Source: an uncultured Bacilli bacterium (GTDB lineage: Bacteria; Bacillota_I; Bacilli_A; RF39; UBA660). Taken from it: a DNA stretch of 11,493 bases. The DNA lies in assembly GCA_944331725.1 (NCBI GenBank), contig CALVJE010000027.1, positions 1-11,493 of the forward strand. The letters are read 5' to 3'. Below are positions 1 through 6,657 of the stretch, in pieces. The notes under the pieces are model-generated. The model was not told the origin of the DNA. It saw only the letters and a program-made list of their open reading frames with translations, and ran no database searches. Position 1 is the first letter of the stretch. Every line of letters begins with the position of its first letter. The position numbers and the translations under genes are program-made.

Positions 1-9
1 TATTTTCAT
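1..9 (-). CDS. 5' end (three codons) of a minus-strand gene leaving the window
   Basis: On the minus strand, ATG AAA ATA starts at position 9 and runs off the left edge, so only Met-Lys-Ile is visible and no product can be named. The call rests on the upstream signals: a strong ribosome binding site GGGAGG at 18-23, eight bases before the ATG, and a promoter at 36-65. No other minus-strand ATG is well placed for that binding site. Confidence 0.55.
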
Positions 10-17
10 ATGGCGAA

Positions 18-65
18 CCTCCCTTTAGTAACTTAAGTGTACTGTATAGAAGATATGTTTGTCAA
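18..65 (-). promoter_or_regulatory. Promoter and ribosome binding site of the left-edge gene
   Basis: Reading the minus strand, a perfect -35 TTGACA (60-65) is followed after 18 bases by TACACT (36-41, 4 of 6 matches to TATAAT). The ribosome binding site GGGAGG is at 18-23. The predicted leader is only about 20 nt. A/T-rich DNA upstream (about 95-125) could act as an UP element. The -35 box is the strong part; the -10 is weaker. Confidence 0.55.
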
Positions 66-91
66 TACATTTTTTCGGTTTTCAAGTATAA

Positions 92-535
92 CTTTCCTAT
101 TATATAAAAAAATATAATCTTTATAGTGAAAATAAAGACAGTCTTAAGTTAGCTAATCAAGATTTTGGAATTCATACTAATATTAGATGTATAGATATAG
201 GTTTTTACCCTTTTGTAATAGAAGACAATGGTATAAAAATTAATACTTTTAGTATTGATGACAAAACCATATTTAAATCTAGATTTATAGCAGGATTAAC
301 TTTTAATGATTTTTATGAAATAATTAGTTTTAAGAATTATAAAATTAAGATTATTAAAAGAGAATTACTATATATATTGAAAGAAAATTTAACAAGAAAC
401 AAAGATAAATTAGATTATGTGGTATTAAAAAAATTAAATATGAATAAAGAGTGTATAACTAGATTAAGAAAGTTAAATATCTCTAAATATACTAATATAG
501 ATGATTTTATTACAGAAAAAGAATCCAAAAACTAG
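92..535 (+). pseudogene. Start-less 147-codon open frame, probable 5'-truncated gene of unknown family
   Basis: The frame is open from just after TAA at 89-91 to TAG at 533-535, with codon use like the real genes nearby (AGA, TTA, ATA, AAA). It has no ATG, GTG or TTG near its beginning; the first in-frame TTG and ATG lie in its last half. No ribosome binding site precedes it. The translation is Lys/Ile/Asn-rich and mostly helical-looking, with stretches such as FIAGLTFNDFYEIISFKN in the middle and KKLNMNKECITRLRKLNISK near the end. I do not recognise the family. An open frame this long is unlikely by chance in such AT-rich DNA. The simplest reading is the C-terminal remnant of a gene whose front was lost when the minus-strand promoter region at 18-65 came to lie beside it. 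An ATT start is possible but unsupported. Confidence 0.45.
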
Positions 536-550
536 GATTCTCTTTTCTTT
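515..550. terminator. Bidirectional intrinsic terminator after queA and the 92-535 frame
   Basis: A 7-bp perfect stem, AGAATCC (520-526) and GGATTCT (535-541), closes an 8-base loop. T-rich runs lie outside it on both strands: TCTTTTCTTT on the plus strand and TTTTCTG on the minus strand. It ends the minus-strand queA operon, whose stop is at 562, and overlaps the stop of the plus-strand frame. Confidence 0.7.
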
Positions 551-561
551 ACTATAGTTAA

Positions 562-1587
562 CTACTTTATAAACATAGCATCTCCAAAAGAAAAGAATCT
601 ATATTTTTCTTTAACCGCTACATTATAAGCCTTTAAAATATTATCTTTACCTGCTATAGCAGAGACTAACATAATAAGTGTTGATTTAGGTAAATGAAAA
701 TTAGTAATAAGTCCATCTATACTCTTAACTTCTTTACCTGGATAGATAAAGATATCAGTAAAGCCATTATCTTCTCTAAACTCTCCAAACTTCCCGTAAA
801 CTGTCTCTAATGTCCTAGTAGAAGTTGTTCCAACTGCAATTATTCTTTTACCATCTTCTCTTGTTTTATTAAGAATATTAGCAACTTCACTACTTAATGA
901 ATAAAACTCACTATGCATTTTATGTTCTTCTATTTTCTCTACTTTAACAGGTCTAAAAGTACCAAGACCAACGTGTAGAGTTAAATAAACGATATTTACA
1001 CCTTTATCTTTTATTTTAGTAAGTAACTCTTCAGTAAAATGGAGTCCAGCCGTAGGAGCAGCAGCACTACCTACTTCTTTAGCATAAACAGTTTGATATC
1101 TATCTTTATCTTCTAATTTTTCGTGAATATATGGTGGTAGTGGCATAGTACCTAACTCATCTAATATTTCATAGAATATTCCATCATAACTTGCTTTAAA
1201 CACTCTAATACCTTCATCTTTAACTTCAGTACAGGTTAACTTTAACAAGCCATCACCAAAAGATACAATATCTCCTATATGTATACGTCTAGCAGGTTTA
1301 ACTAAAGCTTCCCAAGTATCACTACCCTTATCCTTTAATAATAATACTTCTATAATCGCTTTAGTTTTTTCTTTCTCACCAATTAATCTAGCAGGTAATA
1401 CTTTAGTATCATTTAATACTAAAGTATCCCCCGGATTAAGATAATCTATAATATCATAAAAATGTTTATGTTCAATTTCTCCAGTTTCCTTATCAAGTAC
1501 CATAAGTCTTGAAGTATCTCTTTGTTTAATTGGTGTTTGTGCAATTAATTCTTCAGGTAAATTATAATCAAAATCTAATACATTCAT
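562..1587 (-). CDS. queA: S-adenosylmethionine:tRNA ribosyltransferase-isomerase QueA
   Basis: QueA transfers and isomerises the ribosyl part of S-adenosylmethionine onto 7-aminomethyl-7-deazaguanine at the wobble position of GUN-anticodon tRNAs, giving epoxyqueuosine. It acts in the cytoplasm. The 341-residue length is normal. The N-terminus is typical ([15 protein letters not shown], then [11 protein letters not shown]), followed by [11 protein letters not shown] near residues 58-68, [14 protein letters not shown] near 175-190, [10 protein letters not shown] near 205-215, [10 protein letters not shown] near 252-262 and [19 protein letters not shown] towards the end. The gene is the last of a five-gene operon. 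Its ATG overlaps the TGA of the preceding gene (ATGA-type overlap, 1584-1587), pointing to coupled translation, with only a G-rich GGGGG upstream as a ribosome binding site. No other queuosine gene is in the window, so I cannot tell whether synthesis is de novo or salvage-dependent. Confidence 0.97.
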   Translation of the reverse strand: MNVLDFDYNLPEELIAQTPIKQRDTSRLMVLDKETGEIEHKHFYDIIDYLNPGDTLVLNDTKVLPARLIGEKEKTKAIIEVLLLKDKGSDTWEALVKPARRIHIGDIVSFGDGLLKLTCTEVKDEGIRVFKASYDGIFYEILDELGTMPLPPYIHEKLEDKDRYQTVYAKEVGSAAAPTAGLHFTEELLTKIKDKGVNIVYLTLHVGLGTFRPVKVEKIEEHKMHSEFYSLSSEVANILNKTREDGKRIIAVGTTSTRTLETVYGKFGEFREDNGFTDIFIYPGKEVKSIDGLITNFHLPKSTLIMLVSAIAGKDNILKAYNVAVKEKYRFFSFGDAMFIK

Positions 1588-2111
1588 ATACTAATACCCC
1601 CATACATTTCTGGTTCACTCTGATAAGCAGTTTCTATTATCAGTTCATCAATATTTTTATTATTAAGATCTTTTTCTAAAAGACTATAATCATCATAATA
1701 ATCTAACAAATACTTTCTTAAATCATTATCTTCTATTTTTGTTACTAATAAATTTAAAGATCCAATATTATTAAGTATTTTATTACTAAAAATATCTAGC
1801 TCATCTAAAGACATATAACCAGTATATATTCCTAAATAAGCTAGAGTCCTTAAATTTAAATACTTATAAGGAATATCATAAGATAATAATATCACAAGCC
1901 CAGTCATATTTCTTGGAATCTCATCTTTATTCTTTTTATTCTTAATATAATAGTTATTAACTTTTAATATCAATTCTTTAACATCATCTTCATAATCTAA
2001 AGCATTTTGTATTTTATTTAAACGAAAAAACAATGAATCAGGACTATCTTCATTATTTTTCATTCTATTCAAAAGACATATTTCTAACTTTTTAATTAAC
2101 TCCTCATACAT
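1584..2111 (-). CDS. Hypothetical protein between ruvB and queA
   Basis: I do not recognise this protein. From the ATG at 2111 it has 175 residues ([20 protein letters not shown] at the front). I prefer this start over the GTG at 2135 because GGAAG lies eight bases upstream of it, while the GTG has no binding site and would overlap ruvB by 32 nt. With the ATG the overlap with the ruvB stop is 8 nt, and at its own end it shares four bases with queA. The protein looks soluble, acidic and helical, with a central segment [19 protein letters not shown] and then [14 protein letters not shown]. There is no signal peptide, membrane segment, Cys cluster or known catalytic motif. Its position inside a tight operon shows it is expressed, but not that it works in recombination or tRNA modification. 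Confidence 0.75.
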   Translation of the reverse strand: MYEELIKKLEICLLNRMKNNEDSPDSLFFRLNKIQNALDYEDDVKELILKVNNYYIKNKKNKDEIPRNMTGLVILLSYDIPYKYLNLRTLAYLGIYTGYMSLDELDIFSNKILNNIGSLNLLVTKIEDNDLRKYLLDYYDDYSLLEKDLNNKNIDELIIETAYQSEPEMYGGISI

Positions 2112-3126
2112 CAAAATCACTTCCAAATAATCCACCTTGATAGTTTATATTTAACTCTTTATAAGCTTTTTCTGTTACCATTCTACCACGACTTGTTCTT
2201 TTTAAATAACCTTCTTGTAATAGATATGGTTCTATTACATCTTCAATAGTAGAAGTTTCTTCACCAATTGAAGACGCTAGAGCATCTATTCCTACAGGAC
2301 CTCCATTAAATCTTTCAATAATAGCTTTTAGCAATTGATGATCTGTCTCATCTAAACCACTTTTATCTACTTTTAATCTTTCTAAAGCTTTATTCATTAC
2401 TTCTAAATCAATAGATTCTTTTTTATCTACTAAAGCAAAGTCACGAACTCTTTTAAATAAGCGATTAGCAATACGTGGAGTTCCTCTACTTCTTTTAGCA
2501 AGTTCAATAGCAGCTTCTTCATCAATAGGCATATCTAAAACTCTACTTGTTCTTTTTATAATTTCTGTTAACTCTTCTGTTGTATAAAATTTTAATTTAG
2601 AAATAATACCAAATCTATCACGAAGTGGTGCAGATAAGTCCCCTGCTCTTGTTGTCGCACCTACAAGTGTAAATGGCGGTAAGTCTATTTTAATACTACG
2701 AGAACTTCCTTCTCCACCGATTATAATGTCTAATGTGAAGTCTTCCATAGCAGGATAAAGTATTTCTTCTATAAATCTAGGCATTCTATGAATTTCATCT
2801 ATAAATAAGACATCTCCTGGTTCTAAAGTTGATAGTATCGCTGCTAAGTCACCACTTTTTTCAATTGATGGACCACTAGCAGTTTTAATATTAACCCCAA
2901 GTTCTCTTGCAATAATAAAAGCAAGAGTTGTTTTACCAAGACCTGGAGGACCATATAATAAAACGTGATCTAGTACTTCTCCTCTAATCTTACTAGCTTC
3001 TATAAAGACTCTAATATTTTCTTTTACTTCACTTTGTCCTATATATTCATCTAATACTTCAGGTCTAATAGTATTATCAACAACTCCATCATCTTCTAAT
3101 TTTTCACTTGTTATGACTCTTTCCAT
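2104..3126 (-). CDS. ruvB: Holliday junction branch-migration ATPase RuvB
   Basis: RuvB is the AAA+ hexameric motor that, with RuvA, drives branch migration of Holliday junctions in recombination and fork repair. The 340-residue protein is full length. Visible landmarks are [11 protein letters not shown] near residues 21-31, Walker [10 protein letters not shown] at 59-67, Walker B VLFIDEIH at 106-113, the sensor-1 stretch [18 protein letters not shown] near 175-193, [17 protein letters not shown] (sensor 2) near 215-231, and the C-terminal winged helix with [12 protein letters not shown] and [17 protein letters not shown]. It lies 13 nt downstream of ruvA with a good ribosome binding site (AAGGTG, five bases before the ATG). 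Its TGA overlaps the next gene. No ruvC is present here; most Bacillota resolve junctions with RecU instead. Confidence 0.98.
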   Translation of the reverse strand: MERVITSEKLEDDGVVDNTIRPEVLDEYIGQSEVKENIRVFIEASKIRGEVLDHVLLYGPPGLGKTTLAFIIARELGVNIKTASGPSIEKSGDLAAILSTLEPGDVLFIDEIHRMPRFIEEILYPAMEDFTLDIIIGGEGSSRSIKIDLPPFTLVGATTRAGDLSAPLRDRFGIISKLKFYTTEELTEIIKRTSRVLDMPIDEEAAIELAKRSRGTPRIANRLFKRVRDFALVDKKESIDLEVMNKALERLKVDKSGLDETDHQLLKAIIERFNGGPVGIDALASSIGEETSTIEDVIEPYLLQEGYLKRTSRGRMVTEKAYKELNINYQGGLFGSDFDV

Positions 3127-3139
3127 CTAAACACCTTCT

Positions 3140-3700
3140 TTATTTTAAGAATAATTTTAAAGCTTCTTTTATTTGTTCTTCTATACTTAGTGAATTATCT
3201 ACTTTAAGTATTACACTCTTAATTTCTTTATCTTTATAACCAAGTCCAAGTAAAGCCTCTCTTAACTCTTCACTTGTATCTTTAACAATCTCTTCTCCAC
3301 TACTTAAATCATCAAGTTTCCCTTTTAAGTCAAGAATCATTTGTTTAGCAAGTTTCTCACCTATTTTAGGAAACTTCTTTAGATAAAGGATATTTTCTCT
3401 ATTAATAGCATCACTAATACCAGAAATAGAACCTGTAGCGATAATAGGTAAAGCCATTTTAGGACCTAATCCTTTAACACCAATAAGTTTTAAAAATAGT
3501 TCTTTTTCTTCTTTAGTTTTAAATCCAAATAAGCTATGTTCATCTTCTTTTATTTGTTGATATAAATAGACTTTATAATCACTACCCTCTAGAAAGGCAA
3601 AAGGATTAGGTGTATTAATAAGATAACCTATTCCATTATTTTCTAAAATGATAGCATTAGACACTACTTCTGTAACTTTTCCAATAATATAACTATACAT
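3140..3700 (-). CDS. ruvA: Holliday junction DNA-binding protein RuvA
   Basis: RuvA is the tetrameric junction-binding partner that loads RuvB. The 186-residue protein keeps the family layout. An N-terminal OB fold opens with MYSYIIGKVTEV and includes the YLYQQIKEDEHSLFGF strand-loop (residues about 45-60). The helix-hairpin-helix core carries FLKLIGVKGLGPKMALPI near 69-86 and KFPKIGEKLAKQMILDLK near 108-125. A short linker leads to the RuvB-contacting domain III (SEELREALLGLGYKDKEI). It starts one base after the yebC stop, with AGAGG inside the end of yebC as ribosome binding site, and is followed by ruvB after 13 nt. The acidic pin and all three domains appear intact. Confidence 0.97.
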   Translation of the reverse strand: MYSYIIGKVTEVVSNAIILENNGIGYLINTPNPFAFLEGSDYKVYLYQQIKEDEHSLFGFKTKEEKELFLKLIGVKGLGPKMALPIIATGSISGISDAINRENILYLKKFPKIGEKLAKQMILDLKGKLDDLSSGEEIVKDTSEELREALLGLGYKDKEIKSVILKVDNSLSIEEQIKEALKLFLK

Positions 3701-3701
3701 T

Positions 3702-4424
3702 TTAGTCCTCTTTCATATTGTGATGAACATCCTGAACATCATCTATATCTTCTAAAGCTTCTATTAAGTTATATACTTTCTCTTTAGTCTCTTCATCAAC
3801 TTCTACTTCATTATTTGGAACAAAAGTAACTTCACTAGTTAAGAATTCTGCGACTCCCATATCAGTTAAAGCATCTTTAATAGCGATAAACTTATCACTT
3901 GGTGTTGTAATTAAGTATGTATCTCCAGTATTTTCCATATCTAAGGCTCCTGCATCTAATGCTGTTAACATCACTTCATCTTCATCGTAATCACTAGGTA
4001 TTTCAATAATTCCCTTACGTTCAAAGATATAACTAACAGAACCATCAGTACCTAAATTACCACCACGTTTTGAAAATGTACTACGTACAGATGATGCTGT
4101 TCTATTACGATTATCAGTAAGACAATCTACCATAATAGCAACACCAGCTGGTCCATAACCTTCATATCTTATACTTTCGTAATTTTCTCCACTTCCAGCT
4201 CCCTTAGCTTTATCAATTGCCTTTTGTATATTATCTTTAGGCATATTAGCAGCTTTAGCTTTTTCAACTACTAATCTTAATGAAGCATTACTATCTACAT
4301 CAGGTGTACCGCTTTTAGCAGCTACATAAATTTCTTTAGCAAGTTTTTGAAACACTTTACCACGCGCTGCATCTATTAACCCTTTCTTTCTATGAATAGT
4401 AGCCCATTTTGAATGTCCACTCAT
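3702..4424 (-). CDS. yebC: YebC/PmpR family protein (TACO1-like)
   Basis: This is a YebC/TACO1 family protein. Members have been described as DNA-binding regulators and, more recently, as translation factors that help ribosomes through proline-rich stretches; which role applies here cannot be read from sequence. The 240 residues from ATG 4424 match the family length. The signature N-terminus MSGHSKWATIHRKKG is followed by DAARGKVFQKLAKEI, MPKDNIQKAIDKAKG, YEGYGPAGVAIMVDCLTDN (about 90-110) and RGGNLGTDGSVSYIFERKG. I reject an upstream in-frame ATG at 4448: it falls in the -10 box, whereas ATG 4424 has AAGGGAGG six bases upstream. yebC heads the yebC-ruvA-ruvB-unknown-queA operon. The yebC-ruvAB association is common in bacteria. 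Confidence 0.96.
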   Translation of the reverse strand: MSGHSKWATIHRKKGLIDAARGKVFQKLAKEIYVAAKSGTPDVDSNASLRLVVEKAKAANMPKDNIQKAIDKAKGAGSGENYESIRYEGYGPAGVAIMVDCLTDNRNRTASSVRSTFSKRGGNLGTDGSVSYIFERKGIIEIPSDYDEDEVMLTALDAGALDMENTGDTYLITTPSDKFIAIKDALTDMGVAEFLTSEVTFVPNNEVEVDEETKEKVYNLIEALEDIDDVQDVHHNMKED

Positions 4425-4476
4425 AATTATCCTCCCTTTCTTCTTCATTATAATAACACAAATACATCATTTGTTC
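4425..4476 (-). promoter_or_regulatory. Probable promoter and ribosome binding site of the yebC-ruvAB-queA operon
   Basis: On the minus strand a perfect -10 TATAAT (4447-4452) stands before the ribosome binding site GGGAGG (4431-4436) and ATG 4424. No convincing -35 lies at the usual distance, so the -10 is the only clear element. The predicted leader is short, about 16 nt. Confidence 0.4.
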
Positions 4477-4520
4477 TAGCTTTAATTTAAAAATAATGTT
4501 ATATTACATAAGAGGCGAAG

Positions 4521-4862
4521 ATGATGGAAAAATATATTAGAAATGGTAGTAAGAAAATTAAATTTAAATCTGTAATTAAGTTTAAAGATAGAATAAAAGG
4601 TTTTAGATTTTATCTTTATCCTATTAAAGAAGGATTATGTTATCCTAAAAAGAGAATGATTAACACTTATTTTGTATGTCAAAAATTAGATATAGTAGTT
4701 ACTGATAAAGAAAATAATATATTAGCAATATATCCATCTATTAAAACAGAAAAGTTTATAAGACCAAGACTTAAAGCTTATTATATATATTTACTTCCAG
4801 AAGGTAGTTCTAAAGGATTAGAAAATTATGAAAAGTTAAGAATAATGACTAAAGAAAAATGA
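4521..4862 (+). CDS. Small DUF192-like protein
   Basis: The 113-residue soluble protein resembles the DUF192 family, whose function is not established. The resemblance is a pattern match by eye: a hydrophobic GFRFYLYP segment, then TYFVCQKLDIVVTDKENNIL (about residues 49-68), aligning with the family's 'fWMknT.ipLDvvFlD..g.Il' core. A later YIYLLPEGSSKGLENYEKLRI-like end (about 87-107) matches 'yvlElpaGt......Gd.l'. The family's usual Met/Trp-rich GLM and WMKNT residues are replaced, so it would be a divergent member. AGAGG at 4511-4515 serves as ribosome binding site; it is five bases before the first ATG and eight before a second ATG at 4524, so either start is possible. It is divergent from yebC, and its TGA overlaps a terminator stem. 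Confidence 0.75.
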   Translation: MMEKYIRNGSKKIKFKSVIKFKDRIKGFRFYLYPIKEGLCYPKKRMINTYFVCQKLDIVVTDKENNILAIYPSIKTEKFIRPRLKAYYIYLLPEGSSKGLENYEKLRIMTKEK

Positions 4863-4893
4863 AATCTAGTATACACATAATGTACTAGATTTC
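4861..4893. terminator. Bidirectional terminator between the DUF192-like gene and the dnaI unit
   Basis: A perfect 11-bp inverted repeat, GAAATCTAGTA (4861-4871) and TACTAGATTTC (4883-4893), encloses an 11-base loop. A T-rich run follows on the minus strand (ATTTTTCTTT) and an AT-rich tail on the plus strand. It overlaps the TGA of the plus-strand gene and lies 17 nt beyond the stop of the minus-strand fragment at 4911, so it can serve both converging genes. Confidence 0.75.
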
Positions 4894-4910
4894 ATTATTA
4901 TTTATAGTTT

Positions 4911-5255
4911 TCAAAGACTAGGACTAAGCACGAGACGGAACGAGAGATTACTGCCTGGAGCACCAAGAACAACAGCACGAGAAAAGCTAAAAACACCTGC
5001 ACCAATATCATTACCAAAGTAACCGCCGCGCACCAACCATGGGTACTGTTCACTTACCATATTATGATAATCCCCATACCAGCCACTTGCTTCTGACAAA
5101 CTATGACTTAAACACTCACTTCCATTACATGCTGTCATTGGATCATTACTTGTATACTTATTATAATATTTTGATTCTGGCATACTTATAAATCCACTAT
5201 CTGCCACTATATCATTATAGTTTTCCATAACATATTCCCAGGTTCCTCCACTCAT
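4911..5255 (-). pseudogene. C-terminal fragment of an FGE/C-type-lectin-fold protein; possible variable-region cassette
   Basis: The 114 residues look like the last part of a formylglycine-generating-enzyme (FGE-sulfatase/SUMF) or C-type-lectin-fold protein. MSGGTWEYV at the start corresponds to the family 'YDMSGNVWEW'; WYGDY is mid-way; WLVRGGY (73-79) and SFRLVLSP near the end match 'vRGGsw...GFRlv'. The motif begins before the ATG: in-frame codons Lys-Tyr-Asp precede the Met, giving YDMSGG, and a TAA stands directly upstream (5265-5267), touching the dnaI stop. No ribosome binding site precedes the ATG. So this is a truncated remnant or an inserted cassette rather than a normal gene. From Trp73 on, the coding strand is adenine-poor (14 of 129, against about 80 of 216 before it) and about 48% GC. 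The lost N-terminal part probably carried an export or surface anchor. It could still be translated weakly. Confidence 0.6.
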
Positions 5256-5267
5256 ATCATACTTTTA

Positions 5268-6173
5268 TTAATTTCTTCTATTCTTACTAATTAACTCTAA
5301 AGAAACAGTAAGCTGTTTAATTCTTTCAACAATTCTCTTTGCTTTTACTTTTTCTATACCATTACTAGTCATACTTAAAGCACTCTCTAATTCTTTTAAT
5401 GTTAAATTAGAAGTAAAAAATGTAGGTAATTCTTCTTCCATTCTATATTGTAATATTGGTCCTAACACTTCATCTCTACTCCAAGCAGTTGTATTTTCTG
5501 CACCTATATCATCTAATAATAATAATGGTACTGTCTTAATAAACTCAAACTTTTCTTCATAGTCACTTCCAAATGATGATTTTAAACTCCTAAGTAACTC
5601 AGGATAATATACTAAAGCAGAACTAATATCTTTCTTAGCAAGTTCATTAAATAAAGCTGCTATTAAATATGTTTTACCACTTCCAAAAGAACCACTTAAA
5701 TATAGTCCTTTACCAGTTTTATTCTTAGTATAAGTATCTATAAATTCTTTAAAATACTTAATTATAGGTACTCTTTTACTATCATCTCGATATAAATCAT
5801 TAAAATTAGCATTACTAATTTCTCTAGGTAAATCAAAACAAGTAATATTCTTCTTATAAGCATAACTATTTTGTTCTTTAATAAACTTATCACAAGGAAC
5901 ATAAGAAAAATTAAGTCCATTACCTTCCTTAATTGCTTTTAAACAATGTCCTTTTAAAGTATTAGGACATTCTTTTAACGAAGGACAATTCTTACAATTT
6001 TTCTCTTCTTTAATAGCATCTTCTATATTAGAAGTATACTTCATAAGAACTTCATCATTAAGATCAATATTATCAGTATATTTCTTAAATTCTTCATCTT
6101 TTAATGCTTCTACATAATAAGATTTTAATTTATTAATATTACTTGGTTTAACTATAGTATTTATTTTTTTCAT
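5268..6173 (-). CDS. dnaI: Primosomal protein DnaI (replicative helicase loader)
   Basis: DnaI is the AAA+ loader that places the replicative DnaB-type helicase on DNA at origins and restarted forks in Bacilli. The 301-residue length fits. The N-terminal helicase-binding domain holds a Cys/His cluster (C60, C63, C69, H76, C77, C94) consistent with the zinc site known in DnaI. The C-terminal ATPase has Walker A GSFGSGKT at 161-168, Walker B LLLLDDIG at 217-224, a sensor-1 FTSN at 253-256 and an Arg-rich KAKRIVERIKQL near 278-288. Unlike the usual dnaB-dnaI pairing, it here follows comEA, comEC and an unknown gene; the upstream stop is only 10 nt away. GGGTG upstream is a modest ribosome binding site. 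Immediately downstream lies the lectin-fold fragment. Confidence 0.92.
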   Translation of the reverse strand: MKKINTIVKPSNINKLKSYYVEALKDEEFKKYTDNIDLNDEVLMKYTSNIEDAIKEEKNCKNCPSLKECPNTLKGHCLKAIKEGNGLNFSYVPCDKFIKEQNSYAYKKNITCFDLPREISNANFNDLYRDDSKRVPIIKYFKEFIDTYTKNKTGKGLYLSGSFGSGKTYLIAALFNELAKKDISSALVYYPELLRSLKSSFGSDYEEKFEFIKTVPLLLLDDIGAENTTAWSRDEVLGPILQYRMEEELPTFFTSNLTLKELESALSMTSNGIEKVKAKRIVERIKQLTVSLELISKNRRN

Positions 6174-6183
6174 TTACTTCACC

Positions 6184-6627
6184 CTAACTATATATTTTAG
6201 TTTTATATAACTCTTTATCTGTTTCAAAGTTATAAAGAACCTCTGCCATTATAAATATATCAAAATATAACTCATCAGCAATATCATCTAATCCTTCTTT
6301 AACAAATCTATTTCTAATACTGTTTCCTACTTCTAATAAAGTTCTATAATGTTCATTAAATCGCACTTTCTCAAGTATACCATCAATAGAATAATATTCT
6401 TTTTGATAATCAACTAATACTTGTCCAGTACAATAATTAAAACTTAAATTTAATCTAGCCAAATTCTCCATATTACTAAAAATTTCTATTGGCGCTTTAT
6501 TACCATAATAATCTAAGAGTATAATGTAATTATTAACCACTTCATCATAACTCCATTCTTTTCTATCAAGGGAAATACCCATTACATTTTTAGCACCCAT
6601 ATCAAGCATTTCATCATATCTATCCAT
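6184..6627 (-). CDS. Hypothetical protein between comEC and dnaI
   Basis: A 147-residue acidic, apparently soluble protein that I do not recognise. The front is MDRYDEMLDMGAKNVMGISL, followed by several likely helices (NNYIILLDYYG, NMENLARLNLSFNYC, RTLLEVGNSIRNRFV, ELYFDIFIMAEVLYNFE). There is no membrane segment, nucleotide-binding motif or metal cluster. It lies 30 nt after comEC and 10 nt before dnaI, so it is co-transcribed with both. The place before dnaI is held in many Bacilli by dnaB, but this protein is far too short and shows no DnaB/DnaD motif. A helicase-loading or regulatory role would be a guess from position only. AAAGG before the ATG is a weak ribosome binding site; Met7 and Met10 are alternative starts. 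Confidence 0.7.
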   Translation of the reverse strand: MDRYDEMLDMGAKNVMGISLDRKEWSYDEVVNNYIILLDYYGNKAPIEIFSNMENLARLNLSFNYCTGQVLVDYQKEYYSIDGILEKVRFNEHYRTLLEVGNSIRNRFVKEGLDDIADELYFDIFIMAEVLYNFETDKELYKTKIYS

Positions 6628-6657
6628 ATAATCACAGCCTTTAATTTATTTTACCAC

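Noticed and set aside
2112..2135. GTG start at 2135 for the gene between ruvB and queA
   Set aside because: It has no ribosome binding site and would deepen the overlap with ruvB to 32 nt; ATG 2111 has GGAAG at a good distance.
4425..4448. Upstream yebC start at ATG 4448
   Set aside because: The family begins at MSGHSKW, the ribosome binding site fits ATG 4424, and the upstream ATG overlaps the -10 box.
4911..5255. Intact formylglycine-generating enzyme or sulfatase-maturing protein
   Set aside because: Only the C-terminal part of the fold is present and the N-terminal half is missing; the two cysteines seen (ACNGSEC) do not sit in the family active-site context.
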